The notes: generated from the letters alone by a model not told the origin. DNA of 64,000 bases from Centrapalus pauciflorus (GCA_020465985.1 JAANYP010004253.1:630001-694000); one strand, 5' to 3'; positions 11,366-25,338 are shown, counted from the first letter of the stretch. Numbers and translations: made by a program.

Positions 11366-12855
11366 GTATTGATTACAATACGCAGGACATGCCCTTGGTC
11401 GTATATAGATGACCCAAATGGTTCAGGGTTATGAACTCCTTCAATAAATATGAAACACTCTAAAATTTCTTATATCATTGACATCTCATCTTCTATTTTT
11501 TTTCCGGTCGTCACTCACTCACTTCACCCATTCCCTTCCGCACTATCCGTCAGCATTGAAACCATGATCATTTTCAAATTGAATCAACTATATATTTTGT
11601 TTACATTCCGGTATTAATGATTTTAGCATATTTTAACCAATTCTTTTTCATGTACTTTTTTATTGAACCAAAAAAAAAAAAAAAAAACCAGTTCTTTATC
11701 ACAATATACTTGTCATTTGATCTATAATTGTATGTTTCATTTACCTCTTGCAATTGATATGCATTATTTTAATTATTGTATGTAAGTTATTATAATTTTT
11801 AAATTATTGGAAAAAATAGGAAAAGGCTTTAAACGTGGCTGATAAAATAGATCATAATTTAGAATTGTACGAATTTGGCTCGTAAAATCCTTGTTTGAAA
11901 TGTTGGTGGTGAATGGTGATGATTATTATACTTACATGCATACCAAAAGTAATTAATAAAAAAGTTGGAAATCAATATTTAAAAGGAAAAAAAAAAAATT
12001 AGTGACGAAAATTATTGCGTTGAATTCAATTTTGCATAATTAAATGAAAAAAAAAAAAAAAACCAAAATAGCATGTTGAGATACCAGATTGTTTTGCGAT
12101 TTCTGATGATAGTGGGGATGTTTTGAAGAGACGGTTATTTAGTGAAACATATTTTTCCTAAAGAGCTGATGATGGTGGGGTAGTGGGAATGTTTTGAAGA
12201 GACGGTTATTTAGTGGAACATAGCATAAACCGGTTGTATGTCACGCATTAAAACAAATACTCGAGTTAAGACGGTCAAAATTTAGCAGTTGATTAATCTA
12301 ACGGTCCATATTCATCTCTTTAACGTTCTTCCGGGACAATATACAGGAAGAATTTGAGCTTTGGGCCATTAAAATATTTTATTTTGAGGGTCTAATTATA
12401 ATTTGATTGTGGGCCTTAAAAAACTAATATACAACAAAAAAAATATTATGTTTTGAAGACCTCAATCTTCACCCCCTTGGGACATGTAAGTCCGTCTCTG
12501 CCCGTTCGTGAAAATAAGTCAATCATTTGTACGATGCAAAGGTTTTAAGTGATACTAATATGTTATAATTGGTGCTCACTTACTTATTAAATTATGAATA
12601 AAACCCGATGAAGTTTGTTTATATTAAATTTTGTGACTATAAAAATCTAATGAAGCTTGTATATATAAAAGTAATAAAATGTAATCAACTTAATTAATCA
12701 TATGTATATTAAAACCTAAATACAATGAACCCACTGAAAACTTAGTTCCATTGTGTATGTGAAATCCACATATCATGTGTAACGTTAATTTATACATGAT
12801 TGTGAAAATAACTTATGGTACTAGTACTCTTTTAAACGTGAATACACACACACAA

Positions 12856-12931
<76 letters not shown>

Positions 12932-13128
12932 AAAAGTATGTATCTATCTATCTATCTATACATACACATAATGAGATCGTATGAGAAATCAAATATTCGT
13001 GAGAAATGTGAGACATGTTGAATCAAAGAACATATATGTTGAATCAACGTATCTATACTTCCTATTTCTTTCTCTTCTTTCCTATTCTTTCTCTTCTTCT
13101 TCTTCTTTTTCTTTCTTTTATTGATAAA
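11366..13128. other. Intergenic, no gene seen
   Basis: AT-rich with poly-A tracts. A phrase GTTTTGAAGAGACGGTTATTTAG is present twice (in parts near 12120 and 12195), indicating a short local duplication. No splice-consistent coding sequence was found. Confidence 0.5.
12847..12931. repeat. Compound palindromic microsatellite (CA)n(TA)n(TG)n
   Basis: A CA run, then a TA run, then a TG run, so the whole tract is nearly its own reverse complement. It is followed by TATC tetranucleotide repeats at about 12940-12960. Confidence 0.9.
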
Positions 13129-14095
13129 CTAGTTTAGCAACCCATGTATTTCATGGGTATATTTAATATAAGATTGTTTTATAATAAAGAAAAAATATAA
13201 TATTAATATATAATTATAAATATGATAAAATGCTGATATTAAAATAACATAAAGATTTATTAAAGTTATATCAAATATGAGTTCAATTTTTTATGAGCTA
13301 ATTATATTAAACAAATAGTCAAGATAATAAAATGATTGCATTTAAATTTAAAAACATTATTTTTTTAGTATGATAATATTATAATATATCAATTATATGA
13401 TCCACAATTATATAGTATGTTATGTCAAAATTGGAAATGTATTTTTTATTTTTCAATAATAAATAGTTTAAAATCATGTTACATATGAGAAAAAATTTTA
13501 AAAGATTTTAGTTAGATTGACTTTCATTAATAGTGACTAAATTATATAGTAATTAGTATCAATTTTCCAAAAAATTATATGAATAAATTAAAAGAGTTAT
13601 ATTAGGAAATTAGGCGGGAAAATAAAATTTTGCTTAAGCGAGGAAGCCACATGTGGCACTAACTACACGGAATAGTTAAGTAACTTGTTTTTAAAAGTGT
13701 ATATCTTTGAAAGATTATTATAGAAACTACAAAAGTACAAATGAAATAGCAATATTATAATGTTAAAGTGATTATGGAAAATATATAAAGTAGATTACTA
13801 AATGTAAAATACATAACTAAAAATTAAATAATAACAAAAAAATAAAAAAAATTATAGAAACTAAAAAGTTTGGATAAGAAGCCAAGAAAGACATGAGCTA
13901 AAGACTCAAATTTAAATTTGAAATCGAAAATAATAGAGGGATGTTTTATTTCTAAATTAATTTAATAATGCAATTTTATTTTAATATAGAAATTGTAGAT
14001 TATACATGTGTCGTGTCCACATTGTGCCAAATGGCATTCTAGTTAGGTGCCAAGTCACATCTATTTACTCTTTTAATAGAATAGATAGATATAGA
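13129..14095 (-). mobile_element. Non-autonomous Helitron
   Basis: On the minus strand it begins TCTATATCTATCTATTC just after an A (end near 14095). It ends with a hairpin of ACCCATG/CATGGGT arms, then CTAG followed by T (13129). This fits Helitron structure: 5' TC, 3' hairpin plus CTRR, insertion between A and T, no target duplication. Length is 967 bp and there is no helicase ORF. Confidence 0.8.
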
Positions 14096-14641
14096 TTAGT
14101 AAAACTGAGCGTTAGAACGTCTCCAATGATGTAAACTTTTAATGGATTTTCTTGAAACAAGTAAAAACCTCTTTAGAAGAAGTAAAGTAAGAAAGAGAAA
14201 AGAGATAGACACATATCTGTAATGGGTTCAGTCACAGTTCATCAATGTCACGGTCCAGTTTTGAGTTTTGCACACCCCTGTTCCCTTCCCATTCAATCGT
14301 GCCAAGTGCCCCGACTATGGACTTGTAAACAAGAAGTTTGCATGTCGCTTTTGCTGTTCGTGTTAACATCATTCTGATATACCATTTTATAAGGAAAATA
14401 CAAAATACATATGTCGTCGTCCCTTTCTAAGTCATCGACCATAAAACCAAACCACCAAAACAAAACTGAAAAAAAAAACTACAAAACCAAACCATGTTAT
14501 ACTTACTTCAAACGTGTCAAACATGAAGCAATGGCCAATCCACATTCCAAGAAGCCAAATCTGAAATTTCATGCTTTGACATCGAGCAGATCGAGGTCTT
14601 GAAAGCACATGATTTCTATAAAACCACGACAAGTTAGAACT

Positions 14642-17600
14642 CTATGATCTAACTTCATATTGACCTGCTTCAGTCTGAGCTCGAAAGCCCTTGTGAGCAG
14701 GTGTAGGTAGATTCTTCAAATCCAGCTTCCCTATTTTCAGCCCGGATAAAGCTACACCCATGATTTTGAAGTTTACTAGAAAGGTAGGTTTTACGTGGAG
14801 TTGTTCCAGGCCTTCTTCAAGCACCAACGTTCCAGACATTTGTGGAGCTTTGTCTTTTGGAATACGTCCAATAAACCAGCTACACGTCTGCCATTATCAA
14901 ATTAACAGTATGTTGAAAACAATGTATTAAATAAAACTAAACTGGCGATCAAATACATAAACACAGAGAGTCTGAGACTTGAATACAATATGTCATTAAA
15001 AACCCACTCCTTGGCTTTGCAGGAGTTTTATTTTATTCTTGTAGGGGGAGGGTTCTTGTTTGCATTTTGCTAAGAGTGGTTTAAATCCTTGTCCTTTGAT
15101 CGTATACATCTCAGTTATCACATCTATCTATATCTATCTTTTATATATATAATAAAAGAGAACACAATTTGCCACGTGGCGTGACCACGTTGCACGTAAA
15201 AAGATAAATACAATTTATATTTTTTAGAATAAAATAAAATAAAAGATAAATACAATTAGTTTTTTCAAATATATATGAACATTAATAAATAATTCTTTTC
15301 CTATGAAATACAATACTATTATTGTATTTTTATTAAGGGTTAATTATGAAAAAAACCAACATGTTTTCACGTTTTTTGCGTTTTCGTCCCTCCATGTTAT
15401 TTTTTTCCATAAAAAACCTCAAGTTAATTTTTTCTTTTTGGTTTAGTGAAATTTGGACATTAGAACCCGGTTTTTCAGTTTTTAAAAACCCGGTTCACAA
15501 ATTATAACCGGGGTCTAATGTCTAAATTTCCTAAAACCGTAAAGAAAAAATTAACTTGAAGTTTTTTATGGAAAAAAATAACATGGAGGGACGAAAACGC
15601 AAAAAACGTGAAAACATGTTGGTTTTTTTCATAATTAATCCTTTTATTAATAACATTTAAGATTTATATGTTTTAATTTTATGTTTACATAAACTTTATA
15701 TAACAAATTATTTATTAAAATTTACCGACGTAATACGTGGGTACATAAACTAGTATCCAAATAAATTTGCACATAGTCTTCATGCAGTTCGCACTTAACT
15801 GATGCCATTTATTTAAACCCATTTACGTGTTAAAAAGACTCTGACGTCTATATGAATTGAATTGGGGTTTAAAATTCCCGAAACAAAATTCAGGTTCTGA
15901 TTAATGATTATGGGTCAGGAGTACTTTGTTTACGGCTTACACTTGTGGATACCATCAATCTAGATATGTAGTGGGTTCCTATTATACTTGTATAGGGAAT
16001 AAAATTAATATATGCAAGTTGGAAGTGATCATGAAAAAACCTAATAAGAGCATATTTTTCATCAATTGACGGTCAATCATGAGTCATTGTATGAGAACAC
16101 GGTAGTACACTGATGGTAGATATATTATGAAATGCATAGGATAAAAGAACATCTATCATTCTATCTAGCCATCTAGGATTAAAGATACGAACCTCCTCGG
16201 AGGTGGTTGCATGGCAACTAACATGGAGATGAGACCCTCTAAAGGAGGAGTCCCTTGTTCAAGTCCCACCAGCTTCAACTCCTAAGAGGCCACCCTTCCC
16301 TATCTTTGGAATTTGGATAGGTGGTTTGCCCAGTCTCATGGGTTTGCAGGGTATTCATGTGACCCTAGCCAAGTCAACAAAGTTGGCTCGGTGGGATTTC
16401 CTTAGTAGCTTAGTTACTCAAAAAATAAGGATGCATATATACATGAGTTTGTGTGTGTACGTGTGGGTGCGGGGGGCACCATTACCTGTTGGGGTGTTAT
16501 TCGGGCAGGTTAATTGGGTATCGGGTTATTCTGTTCGGGTTATTCGGGCTTGAGTGTGTGGGTTAGCTAGCTGAACCCGGACCAAATAAGGGAACGGGTT
16601 AATCGGTTTCGGGTTAAATGAGTATCGGGTTACTCGGTTTTGGTATTAAAAATGAAATCATCTACAAAGTAGTTTAAACGAGTTAAATGAGTTGTGTAAT
16701 TTGGGTCAAACATGTTAAATGGTTTGAGTATCAAAATTGGTATTTACATATTTACATTCTATACATAAACAATTCTAGTTATAATTATAAACAAATCAAA
16801 AAATGACAAATATATTAAACGGGTTATTTGGGTACCCGAATAAGCATGAATCCTACCCGTAAACCGAACCGAATTACTTATTCGGGTACCATTTAAGCCG
16901 AATAAGAACCCCGAAAACCGAACAACCCGACCCATTTAACCCGATTAAGGTTTGGTTCGGGTGGGTTATTCGGGTTCGATTATTTTGCACACCCCTAATT
17001 ACCTGTATGTGCATGAATGTGCATGAAAATGGAAAATGAGATGTCATTCACCAAAGAGTAATATGTAAGGTGGATGGTAAAAGAGACGATGTGCATGTTT
17101 CTTTACTACATAAAGCACAACTTCCGAGTATCTTTTAGACATTCACATGAATGTACTATGTAGCAGCCTTCCCTATGGATAAAGTGACGGTCTTTCCTTA
17201 CTATGGTTTTCCTTTCAATGTTGAACAATAAATCCTGTTTTTAAGCACCATTTTACCACCCAACATCCATGCATAGAATGTATAGTTGGAGAACAAAAAG
17301 GGCATCAAAGTCATTCTTACCTTATCAGCAAGGATATTTACTGTTCCATGGTTTGCAGTGAGATTGGCTGATAATACACGAGGAGGAAGCTGGAATTCCA
17401 CCTCTACTGAGTCAACGGCTTTTCCTGGATCATTCCGGATTCCAACCATTACACTAAGTCGGCAGGTGCCAGATTCTGAACTCAACTGGGGCTTTACATA
17501 TATAGGAGTACTCCTTAATTTCTTAACCCTGCAATGGAACAAATATCAGTCAAATTTGAATCATTGCTGATGTCATGGATATTACTAACCAACGTTTTAC

Positions 17601-20600
17601 TTTTGTCCTCAACTTTGCATGCATATTATTGACCAATTTTCATTCTTATACTTGAAAACGGCAAGACATGTGTGTTGGGTAACGGATCATAAGAGGACGG
17701 GTTGGGCACTGACCTGTTTTAGCTACTTTTCATTCTATTTTCAAAAAATTTACAAATAATAATGTACTAAATATGATTACAGAAACTATATTTCTAAAAT
17801 TATAGTCTAATTTGTTTTACTCAACTTATACTCATTTCAATTTTGAGGACAACAAATCATCATTGATGTTCAGTCCACAACATATGCATATTACTATATA
17901 CCTGTAGCTCATTAGCTTAAAATGTCCATCTGGAGGCACAAAGGACAGTATTTGTTCTGATTCCCAGGGTCGAAAACGAACACAAGGATGAAACTGCACA
18001 TCGTTCAGAATCGAAGGGTTTGCGAAGGAAAGAGTCAAATCCGGAATGCCTGAAAGATGCGAGTTCACTTCAACCACACCAAATACCTCACACTTCACTA
18101 GGACTCCTTCACTGAACACATAGACATCATCCAAATTGCAGAATAAGTTGGCAAACCACTGAAATTCATTAATAAGAGGTGGCCATTTCAACACTTTAAA
18201 TGAAATCACGCCAATTCGAGTTGCATGCTCTTGATAACGGGTCAGATAAGAGATTTAGCTAAAGAGGAAATAAGTTAAACCGGATGAAAGTCGCCAAACA
18301 CGTATTCAAATGTTTACAAAGCTTCTAAATCATATTCTTTAAAAAATATTTGATTATTATTTTCAATTATATAGGTTTTGAAATCAAATTTATTATAATT
18401 AAATTTTTAACTGTAAAAAATTGGTCAAAGAGGTGTTGGTGAGTGAACCTGACCCCACCCAATTTGACTCGTGCTTCAAAAGCACCCTTTTGACCCATAA
18501 TCGACCCTATTTTTCCACCTCCATTATTTACAAAAACAGCAAGAGAGTGAGTGGGAAAAGTAGTTCAAGTGGAAGGAAATTACGGTGCATGCCTGTTTAT
18601 AATCGTATCCATCTCCTCCACAAGATTGACATACACATCATTATTTGCATGCTTCAAGTGTGTCGTCCTCCATGGTACACATGATGACGTGGCACCTGGA
18701 AGGGTGTTGCTAACATTAGAAGTGTTACCAGTGACAACACTCAACATTTTGCTAACAATGTTTGGGGGGGCAATCATATCCCTTAGTATGTTAGGTTCTG
18801 TAGTTAGAGGGAATCCGTTGTCTATCATTTCATCCAATAACTGCAAAATGAATTTAACAGGGAAAATAATTACCACTGACTTTTACTGTAAAAGTTTAGG
18901 TGTCATCAACATCTACATAAACTACAAAGAAGTGAACTTGCTAAGCAAAATAAATTTTTAATGTGAAAAAGAAAGAAAAAAATACAGTTTCTAATAAATT
19001 CTCAATGCAAGAGTTAAATCCAACATACCTCATATACAATAACAAAATTGTCCTTTATTACATCTTCATTTAACCCTCCAAGATAATCCGAGAGGATATC
19101 TGCTACTCTGCAAAGAAACTAGAAGTTAACCAGTCAAATACACGTATTCTTGCTGGATGAACAAGTAATGAAGATCGATAACAGAACTTACAAATTGACC
19201 ACAAATACAGAATACAGCAATCACAGTCCTCTTGTCTATTGGCCTGATTTTCTAACTCGTTTCTCTTCTCAATCATTCCCAAAATCATTACTAGATAAGT
19301 GTTTGTGAAGGAGTTCCTAGAGACAGCATCATGCATGTATTAACAAGATCGCAAATTTTTTGTTGTTAATTGGAGGAGAGCAGCTAAGGCATTAAACAAC
19401 TATAAGTGAGAGAGTAAAGGAGACAACTGGCGATGTACATAACGGGAAAATTATTGGCAAGAAGTTATCATGATGACTCCTTACTTAAAGCATGAGATTA
19501 CAAACATTAATAAACAATTTAATATATCAATCAAAACAAGTGAATCTCGTGCAAGAAGAAGCAAGCATTTAGTGGGACAAGACAAGGTATTATGAAAATA
19601 GCCTCTCCTTATAGAAGAATATACATGAGATGAGGCTGTGAGACATATTTGGCGTTAGTGAGCAATGGCTTGTGGTGGTAGCTATTATAAAAATCACCGT
19701 AGATTAAGTAGAAAAAGTTAAATGGCTAGGGCAGTTATTCTGTCAACCAAATAACCATTCGAGTTACTTGGTTCAGTATGGAAAACCAGATTGTTAGTTT
19801 TATTGTTCTTTCACTTAGTTTTTTTATCCTTAATTATTCAGTAGTTAAATTTTAAAAATTAATAACACTAACAAAAGATTATTTGTTGTCATAACACTAA
19901 ACCTGCTTTTGTATTCATTCCTTTAATAAGAATAGCAAAGATATAAAGTTAAAGTTAGAATAATTATTAATAAAAAAAACACATAATGCCTATTTGGGTT
20001 CACCAACAATTTCTACAACACGACTGAAAACCAAACCGATAAAGGGTAATTCAATTCAACTAAACCAAATAAGAAAACCGAAAACCGTTTAATTCAAACT
20101 TTACTTGCATTTAGTAGGTTATTTGGTTTTCCAGATTTTATTCAACAACGATAGGAATGGGGCAGAAAAAGATAAGCCGATGAAAGCAATGTCAAGGATA
20201 TAATTAGAACTTCAATTTGCAGCTTCTTCAGCATTACAATCACTCATCTAAACTCTCCAGTTGCTGACTATTTGTACTTTAAAGTTGCTACATGGATAAC
20301 CGCAGGTTTTTTTCGAGCGTGGAACCATTCCCTGCCAAATTTAGCATCGGCATCCTGAATTCCTGATTACATAGCTCTCCTTCATCCATATATCCTTAAA
20401 TTTCAAATCTTTTGAAATTTAATCACTAACCTCAGACTTCTCATTTTAGCACAAGTGTGTACGATGATGCTATTTGATTGTTGAGTGTATTTATATGCAC
20501 GCTGGGTACTCATCTAAGTGCTGATATTGCTGAAAAGACCACACTTATGAAGCATAGGGACAACGCCATAATAGATCCAAATAGTAAAGTAGATCAGGTT

Positions 20601-21624
20601 GAAGAGTTCAAATCTTATAATGTTGTAGGAAAGTTAAAAGAAATGGAACCAAGTCCACACAGGCTACATATTGGGGTTATTTAGTTGATTAAAGCACAAT
20701 TGGAGTCCAAATTTTCAATTTGATGAACCCGCGCGATCAAATGTAAAAGGAACATACTTTAGTCCATTTATATTTACACCTTGTTCTCTAACACAACTTA
20801 AAGAGAGAAAGTTAAGGAAAGAAAGAGAAAGTGGGAGGAAACAAAAAATTTTGTGTTCTTTAAACATTTTAAAGGGGTTATATTTTCAAAATAAACATTT
20901 AGGGCCTACATGGCTACATTGTAAGTTTATAATCAAACAAGACCTTGTTAAACCAAATAAGGGGAATAATTTACCTAATCGGGTCCTTTTATCTTATTAA
21001 TATTTTCCTTAGATGCTTCAACTGTCTTACTATGCTCCCTAAAATACAAATTGGTTGTCCAAGTATGTTACTATATTCCCTAAAATATAAATTGATTGAA
21101 GGTTTCGTTCCTTTCAGATACAATTTGCCCCAGTAATAATAACAACCAACTGAAAAAATTCAGAGAAACGAAATTATACTAACCTCAATTCCCATCAAAG
21201 GTGGCATTTCAACTTGAGTGCAGGCTAAAAATGTGATCCCTTCACGTACAATTTGGAAAAGGTAATGCGTTGGTGAAGCGATTACTGGCAAAACCTATAT
21301 TTAACGATATACAAGTTGACTAAATTCTAACCAAAATAGATCACCATAAATAGAAGTTCAAATGAAAACAAGTAGTAATGAAGTGACAATCGAAGGAATA
21401 TACATACCTTGAATGAATCAGGTTGAGAGATCGATTGTTCCCAAAACCAAGTACAGATTGATCGATCAACACGATGACCAGTCAGCTGCTTCTCTAGCAT
21501 CACCTCTCTGCAAATTTAAGTGAAATTACGATTAACAAACACAAACAATACATGAAATCATGTAGTACAAATTAAGAATTGTGGCATACCCGGAATCTGA
21601 AAGGAGAAATATGCATTGCAACAT
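14642..21624 (-). CDS. AP3M: AP-3 complex subunit mu (medium adaptin)
   Basis: Eight exons on the minus strand: 21624-21590, 21507-21408, 21294-21184, 19118-19029, 18840-18593, 18111-17902, 17528-17321 and 14887-14642. They give 1248 nt, 415 residues plus stop, matching plant AP3M length. The protein is the mu subunit of the AP-3 adaptor, which sorts cargo on the Golgi/endosome to vacuole route. The N-terminal longin-like domain (about 1-140; start MLQCIFLLSDSGEVMLEK) and the mu-homology domain (from about 170; FANPSILNDV, RPWESEQILSFVPPDG, GFRAQT near the end) are intact. Exon 5 appears to use a GC donor at 18592-18591. A GT donor nine bases downstream (exon end 18584) stays in frame but adds three residues. 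The GC choice gives the family length and alignment. The last intron (2.4 kb) contains a Helitron, a MULE-type element, a hAT element and a SINE-like sequence. Confidence 0.95.
15123..15753 (+). mobile_element. Helitron carrying a nested MULE-type element
   Basis: It starts TCTATCTATATCTATC after an A. It ends with the hairpin ACCGACGT/ACGTGGGT, a short spacer, then CTAG before T (15753). Without the nested 305 bp element it is about 320 bp. The CCACGTGGCGTGACCACG phrase near the 5' end is shared in kind with the Helitron at 25339-25851. It lies in the last AP3M intron. Confidence 0.78.
15337..15641. mobile_element. Short MULE-type element nested in the Helitron
   Basis: The terminal repeats GGGTTAATTATGAAAAAAAC and GGATTAATTATGAAAAAAAC (complemented) extend about 100 bp inward as a near-perfect palindrome. 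A perfect 9 bp target duplication TTTTATTAA flanks it (15328-15336 and 15642-15650). No ORF. Confidence 0.9.
16180..16420 (+). mobile_element. Possible tRNA-derived SINE
   Basis: GTTCAAGTCCC at 16257-16267 is a good RNA polymerase III B box. About 50 bp upstream, TGGTTGCATGG (16204-16214) is a poor A-box candidate. The downstream body has no coding potential. Ends and target duplication are unclear, so this is tentative. Confidence 0.4.
16489..16997. mobile_element. Non-autonomous hAT element in the AP3M intron
   Basis: A perfect 8 bp target duplication ATTACCTG flanks it (16481-16488 and 16998-17005). The right terminus complemented is TAGGGGTGTGCAAAATA; the left is TTGGGGTGTTATTCGGG, with the second base altered. 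Sub-terminal GGGTTATTCGGGT repeats occur in both orientations. No ORF. Confidence 0.87.
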
Positions 21625-21834
21625 TTTTATCTGTTGAGTGGCTTGGTGGATGAATTGAATTGGAACAATTTCTAGGGCTCGAAAAGTTTGATTTCCCCCA
21701 AATCGAGTCCAACAAGGTTTTGATGCTTAAGCCAAATAAGCCATGGGTATTATCACCTGCCGGATAAAAAATACCGGTAAGTTTTCAGGTCGGATATTGT
21801 CACTCGCATGTGGGAAGATAATTTATAAATAATT
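21625..21834 (-). promoter_or_regulatory. AP3M upstream region, cut short by a MULE
   Basis: Only 210 bp separate the AP3M start codon from the edge of the foldback element at 21835. The leader and core promoter must lie here or run into the element. No clear TATA box was identified. Confidence 0.35.
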
Positions 21835-23587
21835 GAGTAAATTGCATAAATGATCCCTTTGATTTGATTAAAATTATGAAAATGGTTCCTAGCTTTTAAA
21901 ACTTACATAAATGGTTCCTCAAAACACTTTTTATTTGCAGAATTGATCTCTTCATCTATTGAATTTTTCTAAATGATGATTTTGTCATTATTCTCAAATT
22001 CAATTTTGGTTCCTATAGTATTTAATTAGTTATGGTTTTAGTCATTTCCATTATTTTTTTTTGTTTCTGAATTTTAAATGTTAACTTAATAAAATACGAT
22101 TTAATTATTTATTTAATTAGTTTATTTTAATTCTCTTGTATATATTCAATTTATTTATTTTACATTTCATTTTTTTAACATGTTTATACATTTTTTTACA
22201 TTTTTATACGTTAGCAACTAATAATTTCATTGTGTTAACATATTTTGATTTCATTATAATTTTACCAAAAATATATAAATCTAGGATTTTATTTGTTCTG
22301 ATTAAAATATTTTGTAATATTAATACCTCTCGAATTAAAATTTGTTTTTTTCGTTTTGATTTACATATTTTGTTATGTTAATCTGTTTCAATTAAACTTA
22401 GTATTTTATTTATTCTATTGTAAATACTTTGTTACATTAATACGTTCTGAGTTGATTGTATCTTTTAACAAAACTATGTCAACTTGACACTTGATTCGTT
22501 TTGATTTAAATATTTTTTTTATTTTAATACGTTACAATTCAATTATAATTTTTAAAAATATATATAAACTTAGCATTTTATTTGTTTTTGCGTAAGTAGT
22601 CACGTTAATACCTATCGGTTTAATTATAATTTTTAACGTTTTGGTTTGTATATTTCTTTCTATATGTTTTGGTTTGTATATTTCATTATACAGGTTTCGA
22701 AACGTATGTAATGAAACATATATACGTTTATTCAAAACATATATACGTATAAATATACGTGCATTTCAAAACATATAAACAAATATACAAACCGAAACGC
22801 TAGAAGTTGCAATTAAATCGATAGGTATTAACGTGACAAAATATTTAAGCAAAAAACAAATAAAACGCTAAGTTTATATATTATCATTAGAAGTTATAAT
22901 TAACTGAAATGTATTAACACTAAAATATATTTAAATTAAAACGAATAAAATGTCAAGTCGACATAATTTTTTTAAAATTATAATCAAATCAAAATGTATT
23001 AATACAACAAAATAATTAGAATAGAACAAACAAAATACTAACTTTAATTGAAACAGATTAATTTAGCAAAATATGTAAATCAAATCGAGAAAAGGCTAAA
23101 TTTAAATCGAAATGTATTAACCTAACAAAATATTTTAATCAAAACAAATAAAAATCTAGATTTTTTTTTTCTAAAATTATAATCAAATCAAAATATGTTA
23201 ACGTAATGAAATAGTTAGTTGGTAACATATAAAAATATAAAAATGTATAAATATTTTAACATAAGAAATGTAAATAAATAAATTGAATATATAAAATAGA
23301 ATTAAAACAAAATAATTAAATCACATTTTATTAAATTATCATTTAAAATTCAAAATCAAAAACAAAAAATTATAAAAATGACTAAAACCAAAAATAATTG
23401 GATACTATAGGGACCAAAATTGATTTTGAGAATAATGGCAAAATCGTCTTTAGAAAAAGTCAAGAGATTGATGGACAATTTCTACAAGTAAATATTGTTT
23501 TGAGGTACCATTTATGCAATTTTTAAAAACCAGAAACCATTTTCATAATTTTGAGCAAACCACAGTGACCATTTATGTATTTTACTC
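21835..23587. mobile_element. Foldback MULE-type element upstream of AP3M
   Basis: Terminal repeats GAGTAAATTGCATAAATG and GAGTAAAATACATAAATG (complemented) continue so that nearly the whole 1753 bp element is one imperfect palindrome centred near 22711. A perfect 9 bp target duplication TAAATAATT flanks it (21826-21834 and 23588-23596). There is no transposase. The arms contain serial degenerate phrases of the type ATTTTGTTATGTTAATNCGTT. Confidence 0.9.
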
Positions 23588-23596
23588 TAAATAATT

Positions 23597-25275
23597 ATAA
23601 AACTAAAATACAATTAAAGAGAAAATTATATATCATAAAACTAAAAATATTTCGTTAGATACATAAATATTTATAAATAAATAATTTTATTTACATATTA
23701 TAATAAAACGTATCATCACCAACAATTCAAACATGTTCTTTATAATTTTTAAAGTTTATACTTAATTAATATTCAATTTACCTAAAAACAAATTAAATTT
23801 CCTAATTATTTAATCAATAATTGTAAAATTCTTAAAGTCAAACAGGTATCTAGAATTTTATTATTAAGTAATAATATTATTATTACTAAAATGGACCAGT
23901 TATAGTTGAGATTTTAAATAGTTGATCTCCCGGTAGAGTAGTCACATAAAACGTATTTTAAAGGCTAATTTTTATCAAATGTCACATTTTAAAATATCGT
24001 TGTGAAAGTGGGAGTTAAATGATATAAAGTTTTAAAAGTCAGTTAACCGAGTGGATGTCGTCATATCATGTTTCGAATAATGAACCGACTTCGACCATCT
24101 ATATAAACTCATTCTTGACATTGTTCCTTTATTCTATACTTACGAAAGGTAGAAAGTTTATATGTGTTTGAGTATGTTGTGTGATCTCAACAAAAATGAT
24201 AAAAAGGAGCAGAAATGAATAAAGTGGAGTAGAAAAGAAATCAGTTTAAGCCTCAATCGGTCTATTCTGTACTACACCTTGAAACTTAAAGGTAATATAA
24301 GGTTTGATTATGAACTTCTTGTTATCATATAATGGTAAATTGACTAAAGAATGTAAATATATAGGTGACACGTTTAAAGATGTTTCAGTATCGAATTAAT
24401 ACCTTTTAGTGGCTAAAGGTTATATTCAGCTTTTGTCAAACAGATGTTGAAGATGACTCGCCGTAACCATGATCATGACAAAGTTAGACCTGACAATTTG
24501 GTACACGACACGAGTTGTCAATAGATGTTGAAAAATTTACTTCAAGTCGAAGACAACTCGTCGTAACTAATGTATATTTTTTTTTGTTTTGTCTTGATAT
24601 TATAGATTTATCAACTAACATTTTATATATTTTAGTTTTTTTATTCATTTTAAGTAAAATAAATCCGGATACATTTAATTTGTGATATATTTATCTTTAA
24701 TACGTATTTTGATATATGAATTTGTATTTTAGATATTTAAATATTTGATTTAATTTTTTAAAAAAATAAAAAATATGAACTTTCGGATATTCCAATAATC
24801 TATATCCAAATACGAAGTTTCGAATATCCGAATTAGTATTACCTTTTTAAAGGTAACCGTTATGTTTGAAACTTAAGACTGTAATCAGTTTTCAGCCACT
24901 TAGCACTTTAAATCAGTTTTCAGTCACTTAACACATTTGTAAATGTTACAGCATCTAAGAAATAAGTATGATATAGATGATAAAATATTGACCATTTGTA
25001 AATTACAAATAATAGGCATGTATCACAGTACTGATAACAAAATTTACACCTTTAAGTGCTACAAGGTTTGCTTTGCATTTCATAAAATTGATACCTCATA
25101 TTTACAACAAAAATCGGCAACCAAACTATATTATTGGAACTATATCTTATTTATTTTAAACTGTTTTTCTCTTTCAAGTATTTACTTGAGGATTTAAAGT
25201 CACTCCTACCACTTGCTTACCTTGTCTGTAAATGTAAAATCCATAATTGTCAGCAAAACTTAATGAGTATATAAT
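23597..25275. other. Intergenic, no gene seen
   Basis: AT-rich sequence. The phrase TGAAGATGACTCG/GAAGACAACTCG recurs near 24447 and 24550 in a short degenerate direct repeat. An ATCAGTTTTCAG(C/T)CACTTA phrase recurs near 24885 and 24912. No coding signature was found. Confidence 0.45.
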
Positions 25276-25338
25276 AATCGTGTATATAAAATACTAGTTT
25301 ATTACCTGCGTCAACTTATTAATCGTGTATATAAAATA

